Assembly (NCBI GenBank): GCA_946533615.1
Contig: CAMNBY010000158.1
Span: 1-5,580, forward strand
Length of the DNA stretch: 5,580 nt
Source of the DNA: an uncultured Clostridia bacterium
GTDB lineage: Bacteria > Bacillota > Clostridia > Oscillospirales > Ruminococcaceae
Direction: 5' to 3'
In this document: piece after piece, positions 1 through 5,402 of the stretch
How positions within the stretch are numbered: position 1 is the stretch's first letter
How the letters are laid out: each line of letters begins with the position of its first letter
The notes under the pieces: generated by a model
Seen by the model: the letters and a program-made list of their open reading frames with translations, nothing else
Databases searched by the model: none
Told to the model about the DNA's origin: nothing
Translations under genes and position numbers: made by a program

Positions 1-675
1 GCCATCGGTACAGACGTTGACAACAGCCCCGGAAACATAATCACAGATATGGACGGTATGCTGACCATCGAGACCAGCGGCGAGTATGCGGTCGGTATCG
101 GCGGCGGCAAGAACGACGGCAACACCAAGATCGAGCTCCACGGCGGAAAGTATATCATCAACGGCTCGGGCACGACCTGTATCGCCATCGGCAGTATAAA
201 CGGCCAAAGCAATATCAAGATGACCGAGTGCGAGTGCAGGTGGGAGGTCTCCTCCACAAACGGCACAGGCATCGGCTCCGTTAAGGGCGAGACGGACATT
301 TTTGTCAAGGACTATAATTTCTCGGCAAATATGCGCGGAACAAGCCTCTGCGCTATCGGAGTAGGCACAAACGGACGCGGCAAGGTCTCCATGACCAGCG
401 GCCGCTATTCCGCAGTTATGAGGGGAAGCAACCTTAAATGCATCGGCACCTATGACGGCCAGCTCGACTGCGACCTGCACCTCTCGCAGATAACCCTTGA
501 ATGTGAAGGCCGAACCGCAGCAGGCATTGGCGACCTCGAGGGCAGCGGCATTATTATTATCGACCACTGCGGTGTCAAGTGCCATATGCTCTCGAGCAAC
601 TACATCGATCTCGGCACCCGCACGGGAACTCTCACCGTTGACGGCACCCAGAGAGATATAGTGATAAATGATTAA
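1..675 (+). CDS. 3' fragment of an IG-repeat solenoid (beta-helix-like) protein, function unknown
   Basis: The reading frame is open from base 1 and ends with TAA at 673-675, so 224 residues are visible and the true start lies upstream of the window. The methionine at base 49 is internal to a repeat and is not the start. The fragment consists of about eight consecutive repeats of 28-31 residues, each opening with Ile-Gly (IGTD, IGGG, IGSI, IGSV, IGVG, IGTY, IGDL, then a short LGTR unit). Each is followed by a Gly-rich turn and alternating hydrophobic residues. This resembles a right-handed parallel beta-helix or related beta-solenoid. Nine cysteines occur, three of them just before the next IG turn. 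That is unusual for exported proteins of anaerobes and hints at a cytoplasmic location, which is inference. The missing N-terminus probably carries the functional domain, so I do not name a function. The gene ends at a strong terminator. Confidence 0.75.
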   Translation, partial: AIGTDVDNSPGNIITDMDGMLTIETSGEYAVGIGGGKNDGNTKIELHGGKYIINGSGTTCIAIGSINGQSNIKMTECECRWEVSSTNGTGIGSVKGETDIFVKDYNFSANMRGTSLCAIGVGTNGRGKVSMTSGRYSAVMRGSNLKCIGTYDGQLDCDLHLSQITLECEGRTAAGIGDLEGSGIIIIDHCGVKCHMLSSNYIDLGTRTGTLTVDGTQRDIVIND

Positions 676-677
676 GT

Positions 678-713
678 AACAAAAAGCCGAGGAGCGACCC
701 TCGGCTTTTTGTT
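678..713 (+). terminator. Rho-independent terminator of the IG-repeat gene
   Basis: A near-perfect inverted repeat pairs 678-692 with 699-713 (15 bp) around a six-base loop (AGCGAC). The GC core is GCCGAGG/CCTCGGC, flanked by an A-tract on the left and a T-tract on the right. The stem begins three bases after the TAA stop. The symmetry would also allow termination on the minus strand, but no minus-strand gene ends here. Confidence 0.93.
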
Positions 714-726
714 CATAAAAAATCTC

Positions 727-755
727 TTGAAATCATCTGCCCGGCGTGCTATAAT
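727..755 (+). promoter_or_regulatory. Housekeeping (sigma-A type) promoter of the cysteine-synthase-family gene
   Basis: A -35 box TTGAAA at 727-732 and a perfect -10 box TATAAT at 750-755 are separated by exactly 17 bases. A TG at 747-748 makes an extended -10 element. Transcription should start near 762, giving a leader of about 35 bases before the ATG at 797. The leader is too short for a T-box or S-box riboswitch, so no RNA-level control by cysteine or methionine is apparent. Confidence 0.88.
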
Positions 756-796
756 AACCAATAGTCGTATCAAAAGTAAAGCGAGGATTAGAAAAA

Positions 797-1723
797 ATGA
801 TCTGTAATAACATTCTGGACGCTATAGGGAATACGCCGCTTATCCGCCTTAACAGAATGTCGGATCCCGACAGCGCCGAGATACTTGTTAAGTTCGAGGG
901 CCTGAACGTGGGCGGCTCTATAAAAACAAGAACAGCTCTTAATATGATCGAGGCTGCCGAGCGTGACGGACTGATAAACAAGGACACTGTGATCGTTGAG
1001 CCCACCAGCGGAAATCAGGGCATAGGCCTTGCGCTCATCGGAGCGGTAAGAGGCTACAGAACTGTGATAATCATGCCCGATTCCGTCAGCCACGAAAGAA
1101 AGATGCTTGTCGAACACTACGGCGCCGAGGTCAAGCTTATCCACGACGACGGCAACATCGGTGAGTGCATGGACGAGTGCCTGCGCACAGCAGAGCAGAT
1201 GAAGCGTGACGACCCGAATGTCTATATCCCGCAGCAGTTTGAAAATATCGCCAACCCCCTTGTCCACAAGCAGCATACAGGTGTCGAGATAATCGAGCAG
1301 GCAGGCAAGGAGATACACGGCTTCTGCTCGGGCTTTGGCACAGGCGGCACGATCAGCGGCATCGGCGAGACACTGAAAGCCAAGTATCCGAACATCGAGA
1401 TCTGGGCGGTCGAGCCCGAGAACGCAGCTGTCCTTGCGGGCGGCATGATCGGCACCCACCTGCAAATGGGTATCGGCGACGGCTTTATCCCCAAGAATCT
1501 CAACCAGGAGATCTACGATCATATCCGCATCGTCACCGACGAGGAGGCGATCACCGCTTCAAAGGATCTTGCAAGGCTTGAGGGCATCATGTGCGGCATA
1601 TCAAGCGGCACGAACGTTGCGGCGGCAATGGCTCTCGCAAAGAAGCTCGGCAAGGGCAAGACTGTCGTAACAGTCCTCCCCGACACCGCCGAGAGATATT
1701 TCTCAACACCGCTTTTTGAATAA
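797..1723 (+). CDS. cysK: PLP-dependent cysteine synthase family protein (O-acetylserine sulfhydrylase-like)
   Basis: This 308-residue protein matches the usual length of cysteine synthase, which makes cysteine from O-acetylserine and sulfide in the cytoplasm using PLP. Visible family motifs are the N-terminal IGNTPLIRLN (10-19), the PLP-lysine motif GGSIKTR (Lys43), the substrate loop PTSGNQGIGLA (69-79), the PLP-phosphate loop GTGGT (181-185), GISSGTN (267-273), and a C-terminal PDTAERYFST (295-304) where the pyridine-nitrogen contact normally lies. Departures from textbook CysK are NVGGSIKTR instead of NPxxSVKDR and TSGNQG instead of TSGNTG. I believe these mark a clostridial subgroup, but I could not check. 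The enzyme could instead be a paralogue using O-phosphoserine, or a cysteine desulfhydrase. The start ATG is preceded by a modest GAGG at 782-785. The gene stands alone under its own promoter and converges on birA. The cysK symbol is by family similarity only. Confidence 0.9.
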   Translation: MICNNILDAIGNTPLIRLNRMSDPDSAEILVKFEGLNVGGSIKTRTALNMIEAAERDGLINKDTVIVEPTSGNQGIGLALIGAVRGYRTVIIMPDSVSHERKMLVEHYGAEVKLIHDDGNIGECMDECLRTAEQMKRDDPNVYIPQQFENIANPLVHKQHTGVEIIEQAGKEIHGFCSGFGTGGTISGIGETLKAKYPNIEIWAVEPENAAVLAGGMIGTHLQMGIGDGFIPKNLNQEIYDHIRIVTDEEAITASKDLARLEGIMCGISSGTNVAAAMALAKKLGKGKTVVTVLPDTAERYFSTPLFE

Positions 1724-1778
1724 GAACATAAGAACAAAAGGAGCTGCGGCGTAAAGGCGAGCAGTTCCGCAGAGGATA

Positions 1779-1813
1779 AAAAACACCGACATTCAGAAGA
1801 TGTCGGTGTTTTT
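1779..1813. terminator. Bidirectional terminator shared by the convergent cysK-like gene and birA
   Basis: A 13-bp perfect stem pairs 1779-1791 with 1801-1813 around a nine-base loop. The core is ACACCGACA/TGTCGGTGT, with A residues on the left and T residues on the right, so it has a U-tract in both directions. It lies 55 bases after the cysK-like stop and 56 bases after the birA stop, as expected for a shared terminator between convergent genes. Confidence 0.93.
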
Positions 1814-1869
1814 GCTGTTATGCTATTATTCGGTACAGAGCAGCCAAGCGCGGAGGCAAGAGCTCTGCC

Positions 1870-2838
1870 TTATCCCTTCCTTATGCTTATCTCTCCGCTT
1901 AGGATCGTTTTCTGCTCTCCGTCTTCGGTGCGTACCAGCAGGCGGCAGCTTTCGTCGATGTCTTCAAGAATGCAGGGATATGCTGTCTTTCCGCTTATAA
2001 CGTTTATCCTTTCGCCCCTCCAGATCAGGCGCCTGCGGTAGCCCTCAAGGAACAGCCGATCTTCAAGGAACCTGTAGTAGCTCATGAACCGCCTGAGCAC
2101 TTCGCCGGCGAGTCTGTTCCGAGCGTCGTGAGCAGGGGAGTCGAAGATAGCGCCTGCCGTGTTCTTTATCTCCTCGGGAAAGCCGCCCTCGGGCTTGTAG
2201 GCATTGATCCCGATGCCAAGCACCGCGTATTCAAGACCGCCGTTTTCAAGTGACATTGACGCTTCCGTCAGTATCCCGCAGACCTTTCTGCCGTTGATGT
2301 AAACGTCGTTTACCCATTTTATGCCGCAGCTCGTGCCCGAGACTTCTTCGATAGCCTCGGCGACCGCCACGGCGGCAGCGGTTGTTATCAGCACAGCCTC
2401 CTGCGCGGGTATGCTCGTCCTTAGCAGCAGACTCATGTAAAGTCCGGTATCAGACGGCGAGAAAAAGCTCCTCCCGAGCCTTCCGCGGCCCTTGGTCTGT
2501 TCTCCTGCGATAACAGCAGTCCCTTCGGGGGCGCCGGCCTCCGCCAGCTCCCGAAGCCGTATGTTCGTGGAGTCAACACACTTGAAAACCTGGGGAAAGA
2601 CCCCACATTCGCCAAGATACCGCCTTACACCCGCCTCGCTTAGAACATCAGCCGAGGTCTCAAGACAATAGCCGCGGTTTGTGACGGCACTTATCGACCA
2701 GCCGTCCTTCTGCAAGGCGCGGACAGCCTTCCAGACGGCGCCTCTTGTGCAGCCGATGCGTTCGGCCAGCTCTTCTCCCGAAACAAAGCTGCCGCGCCGC
2801 TCGTCAAGCAGCGCAGCAACATTATCCTTTACCGCCAT
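1870..2838 (-). CDS. birA: Bifunctional biotin--[acetyl-CoA-carboxylase] ligase and biotin operon repressor BirA
   Basis: This 322-residue protein is the length of the two-function BirA class (E. coli BirA is 321 residues). It activates biotin to biotinyl-AMP and transfers it to the lysine of biotin carboxyl-carrier proteins. The holo-repressor form binds biotin-gene operators. Residues 1-60 form a winged helix-turn-helix (GEELAERIGCTRGAVWKAV, then a wing ending NRGYCLE), supporting the regulatory role. The catalytic domain shows DSTN (89-92), the biotin/ATP loop GRGRLGR (117-123) followed by FFSPSDTGLYMS, KWVNDV (174-179), GRKVCGIL (183-190) and GIGIN (208-212). Residues from about 275 form the small C-terminal SH3-like domain. 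The start lies one base after the DUF4261 stop (TGA-G-ATG on the minus strand) and has no strong ribosome binding site of its own, suggesting translational coupling. No biotin synthesis or transport gene is visible in the window, so its targets are elsewhere. Confidence 0.95.
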   Translation of the reverse strand: MAVKDNVAALLDERRGSFVSGEELAERIGCTRGAVWKAVRALQKDGWSISAVTNRGYCLETSADVLSEAGVRRYLGECGVFPQVFKCVDSTNIRLRELAEAGAPEGTAVIAGEQTKGRGRLGRSFFSPSDTGLYMSLLLRTSIPAQEAVLITTAAAVAVAEAIEEVSGTSCGIKWVNDVYINGRKVCGILTEASMSLENGGLEYAVLGIGINAYKPEGGFPEEIKNTAGAIFDSPAHDARNRLAGEVLRRFMSYYRFLEDRLFLEGYRRRLIWRGERINVISGKTAYPCILEDIDESCRLLVRTEDGEQKTILSGEISIRKG

Positions 2839-2839
2839 C

Positions 2840-3628
2840 TCAGTTCATGAAGCCTATCTTCAGGCTCTTGCCGTCAAAGTTCACGGCGTCGGAAAGGGTT
2901 ATCGGAAGCTTTTCGTCCTCCGAGAAGCCGATGGTGTCGCCGTCTTTAAGCTCCTCGTCGGAGGTTAGTGCATATTCGGAAATGGACATCAGGAAGCTGA
3001 AAAGCTCGTGAGGCTGGGCGTTGGTCTCCAGCACCTCGATCTCTTCCTTGCCGAAGCGCCTCAGCCCGAAGGTGAAGCCGTTCAGTATACTGCCCTGTGG
3101 CGCCTGAGAAAGATACATGTGAGAGTAAATGAGGATCGGCATCGGAAGATCGCCGTTTTTTATGATCTCCGCATTCTTGACGTAGAAGTCCTTTTCGTAG
3201 ACCGTGGGGTTCTGGTAGAAGCCAATGGCGTTTTTGAGCTTCATTGCCGAGCTTGCCAGCTTGCAGAGCAGCAGCGCCTGCTCAAGCGGCTGACCGTGAT
3301 CCATAACAGCCAGCAGCATATGCGCTCCGTGCTTTGCAACTTCCTTTTCTGCGTGCTCCCAGAGCACGTTGTTCTTCGCGCATTCCTCGGCCTCGTGCTC
3401 GGGAACGGGATTAGGCATAAGCGAGCAGGCCGCCATCAGGTCGTCAACACGGAAGACGGTCGCGCCGTCCTTGGGGTCCTCCTGGAATTCGATGCCCCAG
3501 TCCTCTTTCAAAAAGTGGCGAAATCTTGGCCAATCAAAGTTGGCATCCTTGAAAAGCGCAAAGCCCAGCGATGCCGAGCCCTTGCTATCGTTCTGTTCGG
3601 TTTGGTTCTTGTTTTCGTTATCTGCCAT
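2840..3628 (-). CDS. DUF4261 domain-containing protein, function unknown
   Basis: From its likely start this protein has 262 residues. Residues 1-20 are a polar, Gln/Asn-rich tail, followed by a globular domain I recognise as DUF4261. Recognisable stretches are FDWPRFRHFLKEDWGI (31-46), the MPNPVPEHEAEECAKNN block (71-87), a HMLLAVM core strand (103-109), FGKEEIEVLETNAQPHEL (192-209) and GFSEDEKLPIT (234-244). There is no signal peptide or membrane segment, so it is presumably cytoplasmic. No biochemical role is established that I know of. The frame is open 39 codons further upstream, but that extension would run through a terminator hairpin. The ATG at 3628 has a clear AAAGGA at 3638-3643, so I chose it. 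It is the first gene of a probable two-gene unit with birA, with a one-base gap. No link between biotin and this domain can be read from the sequence. Confidence 0.88.
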   Translation of the reverse strand: MADNENKNQTEQNDSKGSASLGFALFKDANFDWPRFRHFLKEDWGIEFQEDPKDGATVFRVDDLMAACSLMPNPVPEHEAEECAKNNVLWEHAEKEVAKHGAHMLLAVMDHGQPLEQALLLCKLASSAMKLKNAIGFYQNPTVYEKDFYVKNAEIIKNGDLPMPILIYSHMYLSQAPQGSILNGFTFGLRRFGKEEIEVLETNAQPHELFSFLMSISEYALTSDEELKDGDTIGFSEDEKLPITLSDAVNFDGKSLKIGFMN

Positions 3629-3637
3629 GATGTCAGT

Positions 3638-3643
3638 TCCTTT
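3638..3643 (-). promoter_or_regulatory. Ribosome binding site that fixes the DUF4261 gene start
   Basis: On the minus strand AAAGGA lies nine bases before the ATG at 3628-3626. It decides against the longer in-frame extension to 3745, whose upstream codons cross the terminator stem at 3667-3690 and look like non-coding translation. Confidence 0.85.
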
Positions 3644-3661
3644 CGTTGTGTTTATTGCAGT

Positions 3662-3690
3662 AAAAAGGGCGGACAGGAAAGCGTCCGCCC
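3662..3690 (-). terminator. Rho-independent terminator downstream of the phosphoribosyltransferase-like gene
   Basis: An 8-bp, entirely perfect and very GC-rich stem (GGGCGGAC/GTCCGCCC) pairs 3667-3674 with 3683-3690 around an eight-base loop. On the minus strand it is followed by five T residues (complement of 3662-3666). It lies 17 bases beyond the TGA stop of the upstream gene and only 18 bases before the DUF4261 ribosome binding site, so it may also act as a partial terminator setting read-through into DUF4261-birA. Confidence 0.9.
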
Positions 3691-3707
3691 GAGACAGTCT
3701 GTGTGTA

Positions 3708-4337
3708 TCAGATCTTTGAGTAGCCGAAGCTGTTGATAAGCGCATCTACCTTTCTGCCGTCAGCACACATCGGGCAGGTGGAGGGACTGTAGCTGTCATA
3801 TTTAGGCAGGTCCTCGGCATAGAATATCGCATGAACAGGGATGTTGTGCGATTCCTTGATAGCCGAGAAGATCGCGCCGATAGCTGCAAGGCTGCCATTG
3901 TAGTATTTCAGGCAGTCAACAGCACGGACGATGCTCTTTCCCGTAGAGGCCGAAGAGATGAGCAGGAGCACCTGCTTGCCCCAGATCTGCTTCTGGGTGT
4001 TGTCGCGGAAGATCATCTGGTTGTTCATGTTGAGCTCGGGAGTAACAACAGCAATGTCGGAGCCGTTATTGATGCCCTGGCTTGCAAGGCTCTCGGCAAG
4101 GAAAGCGCCCAGCATCTCTGTGCCCTCAAGGCAGATGATCGTGTCGATGTGTGTGGAAGAATATGTTCCCGCAAGCTCCTTGGCGGCTTCGTTTGCCATC
4201 TTGTGGCTGGTCTTTATAGATGTCATGTCAACATAGTAGTTTACATGAGAGTGGTTCGTGGCGAAATGTCCGGGGATTATTCCGATCTTGATGCGGCTGT
4301 TTTTGTTGCTTGTGATCGTCTGTATCCTGTTTTCCAT
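3708..4337 (-). CDS. Type I phosphoribosyltransferase-like protein (orotate phosphoribosyltransferase-like family)
   Basis: This is a 209-residue cytoplasmic protein. Residues 123-135 (VLLLISSASTGKS) sit where type I phosphoribosyltransferases have the PRPP-binding loop, and a TIICLEGTEMLGAFLAESL segment (66-84) resembles the region before it. In active enzymes the loop has two adjacent acidic residues (as in VLLVDD); here they are Ile-Ser, which is a notable departure. Other visible features are a His-rich GHFATNHSH (23-31), a CPMC pair (188-191), and a C-terminal VDALINSFGYSKI. I recall clostridial relatives of this whole layout, sometimes annotated as orotate phosphoribosyltransferase, but true PyrE activity is not supported. 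A regulatory or altered-chemistry role is equally possible. The start ATG is preceded by GGAGGG at 4344-4349 with a six-base gap. The gene has its own consensus promoter and terminator. Confidence 0.82.
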   Translation of the reverse strand: MENRIQTITSNKNSRIKIGIIPGHFATNHSHVNYYVDMTSIKTSHKMANEAAKELAGTYSSTHIDTIICLEGTEMLGAFLAESLASQGINNGSDIAVVTPELNMNNQMIFRDNTQKQIWGKQVLLLISSASTGKSIVRAVDCLKYYNGSLAAIGAIFSAIKESHNIPVHAIFYAEDLPKYDSYSPSTCPMCADGRKVDALINSFGYSKI

Positions 4338-4372
4338 ATGGATCCCTCCAAAATAATTTATATTGCCTTAAC

Positions 4373-4401
4373 ATTATAACATATATTCCGATACATTTCA
4401 A
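4373..4401 (-). promoter_or_regulatory. Housekeeping promoter of the phosphoribosyltransferase-like gene
   Basis: On the minus strand a -35 box TTGAAA (complement of 4396-4401) and a perfect -10 box TATAAT (complement of 4373-4378) are 17 bases apart, with TGT directly before the -10 box making an extended -10. The leader to the ATG at 4337 is about 30 bases and contains the GGAGGG ribosome binding site. Confidence 0.9.
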
Positions 4402-4518
4402 GACTCTCTTTCACAAATTCGGCGCGGTATTTTTGTATAATTTGTCAACGCCTTGCTCCATGCTCGGCTTTTTGTTAAGAACAAGGTGCATATTTGCTCA
4501 TATTTTTATAATTTTTTA

Positions 4519-4547
4519 TTGACAATGTCGAAATATCGTGATATACT
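4519..4547 (+). promoter_or_regulatory. Housekeeping promoter of the zinc-ribbon/DUF4234 gene
   Basis: A perfect -35 box TTGACA at 4519-4524 and a -10 box TATACT at 4542-4547 are exactly 17 bases apart, with TGA directly before the -10 box (extended -10). An AT-rich stretch at 4491-4518 precedes the -35 box and could serve as an UP element. Transcription should begin near 4554, giving a leader of about 46 bases. The divergent promoter on the other strand is about 120 bases away, so the two do not overlap. Confidence 0.92.
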
Positions 4548-4599
4548 TTTCTATGATGATAATTAAACATCATTTATATGATTTTAGGAGGAAACCGAT

Positions 4600-5340
4600 A
4601 TGAAAAAATGTCCATCCTGCGGCCGCGAACTCAATGACAGCGCCATGTTCTGCGGCAGCTGCGGCGAGAATCTCTCCGCTGTATCTGCGGAGCCTGCGCC
4701 TGCTCCCGCACCTTCAATGCCTGCGGCTGAGATGCCTGCTGCTGCGCCTGCCGAAAACCCTGCAATGATGCAGACCGTTTACGCTTATTCCGATCCTGCT
4801 GCGGCTCCCAACCCTGCCCCCGGCTACGATCCCAATATGGGTGCTGCCCCTGCTTATAACCCGAATATGGCAGCCGGCGGCTACGGCTATGCTCAGCCGG
4901 GTGCTGCTCCTGTTTATGTTCAGCCCGTTTATGCTCAGCCTGTGGCTCAGCTCAGCACCAGCAGAGGACTTCTGAAATTCATACTCCTCTCACTTATCAC
5001 TTTCGGTATTTACAGCCTGGTATTCTGGTCCGGCGTTTCCACTGACATCAACACTATCGCCCAGAGATATGACGGCAAGAAGACAATGCACTTCTGTCTC
5101 TTGTTCTTCATCATCGGACCTATCACCTTTGGTATCGGTTATATAGTTTGGATGCACAAGCTCTGTTCAAGGATAGACAGCGAGCTTGGCAGACGCGGAC
5201 AGACCTACAAATTCGGTGCAGGAGATTTCTGGATATTCAGCTTCCTGCTCTCCTTTACTATTATCTGCCCGTTCATCTTCATTCACAGGCTTTGCACAGC
5301 TATGAACGTTCTGTCTGCTAACTACAATCAGATCGGCTGA
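4600..5340 (+). CDS. Zinc-ribbon and DUF4234 membrane protein, function unknown
   Basis: This is a 246-residue protein. Residues 4-21 form a zinc ribbon (CPSC, then CGSC: Cys4, 7, 18, 21), as found at the N-terminus of many small clostridial proteins. Residues about 28-118 are a low-complexity linker rich in Ala, Pro, Tyr and Met, with short repeats (YDPNM/YNPNM, PVYVQ/PVYAQ). Residues about 119-235 match DUF4234: a TSR motif, then three predicted membrane segments near 124-143 (with the characteristic TFGIY), 165-184 and 209-228, separated by polar loops containing DINTIAQRY and ELGRRGQ. The ribbon lacks a signal peptide, so it is probably cytoplasmic with the membrane domain behind it. An ideal AGGAGG (4586-4591) lies eight bases before the ATG. 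The biochemical role is unknown. Its own promoter and a following terminator make it at least partly monocistronic. Confidence 0.9.
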   Translation: MKKCPSCGRELNDSAMFCGSCGENLSAVSAEPAPAPAPSMPAAEMPAAAPAENPAMMQTVYAYSDPAAAPNPAPGYDPNMGAAPAYNPNMAAGGYGYAQPGAAPVYVQPVYAQPVAQLSTSRGLLKFILLSLITFGIYSLVFWSGVSTDINTIAQRYDGKKTMHFCLLFFIIGPITFGIGYIVWMHKLCSRIDSELGRRGQTYKFGAGDFWIFSFLLSFTIICPFIFIHRLCTAMNVLSANYNQIG

Positions 5341-5353
5341 TAACGAAATACAT

Positions 5354-5386
5354 AACAGCCCCGTGCTTTGCGCGAGGCTGTTTTTT
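5354..5386 (+). terminator. Rho-independent terminator after the zinc-ribbon/DUF4234 gene
   Basis: AACAGCC (5354-5360) pairs with GGCTGTT (5376-5382). One C/A mismatch is followed by an inner stem 5362-5366/5370-5374 closing a three-base loop. Six T residues run from 5381 to 5386. The hairpin lies 13 bases past the stop codon. Its 3' edge is only four bases from the next gene's AGGAGG. Confidence 0.88.
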
Positions 5387-5402
5387 CAACAGGAGGTTCC
5401 TT

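Noticed and set aside
762..796. Possible riboswitch or T-box leader before the cysK-like gene
   Set aside because: The leader is only about 35 bases and contains no conserved element or terminator hairpin.
788..1522. Long minus-strand open frame of 244 codons opposite the cysK-like gene
   Set aside because: It is an antisense shadow of a gene whose motifs are unambiguous on the plus strand. It has no recognisable domain.
1721..1736. Perfect tandem repeat of TAAGAACA covering the cysK-like stop codon
   Set aside because: Two copies of an eight-base AT-rich unit are most simply a replication-slippage duplication with no functional implication.
3008..3736. Long plus-strand open frame of 242 codons opposite the DUF4261 gene
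   Set aside because: It runs antisense to a recognised family, crosses a terminator hairpin, and its translation resembles no family.
3629..3745. In-frame 39-codon upstream extension of the DUF4261 gene
   Set aside because: It would translate a terminator stem and overlap the end of the upstream gene. The internal ATG at 3628 has a proper ribosome binding site and starts a plausible protein.
3831..4379. Plus-strand open frame of 182 codons opposite the phosphoribosyltransferase-like gene
   Set aside because: It is antisense to a gene with a clear promoter, ribosome binding site and terminator, and ends inside the opposite promoter region.
4436..4441. TATAAT on the plus strand in the divergent intergenic region
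   Set aside because: No -35 box lies at a workable distance upstream. A TTGACA on the opposite strand (4443-4448) likewise has no matching -10 box.
4553..4603. A 16-codon open frame starting at the predicted transcription start and ending in an ATGA overlap with the zinc-ribbon gene
   Set aside because: It has no ribosome binding site and would have to be leaderless. The encoded peptide has no run of regulatory codons, so the overlap is probably chance.
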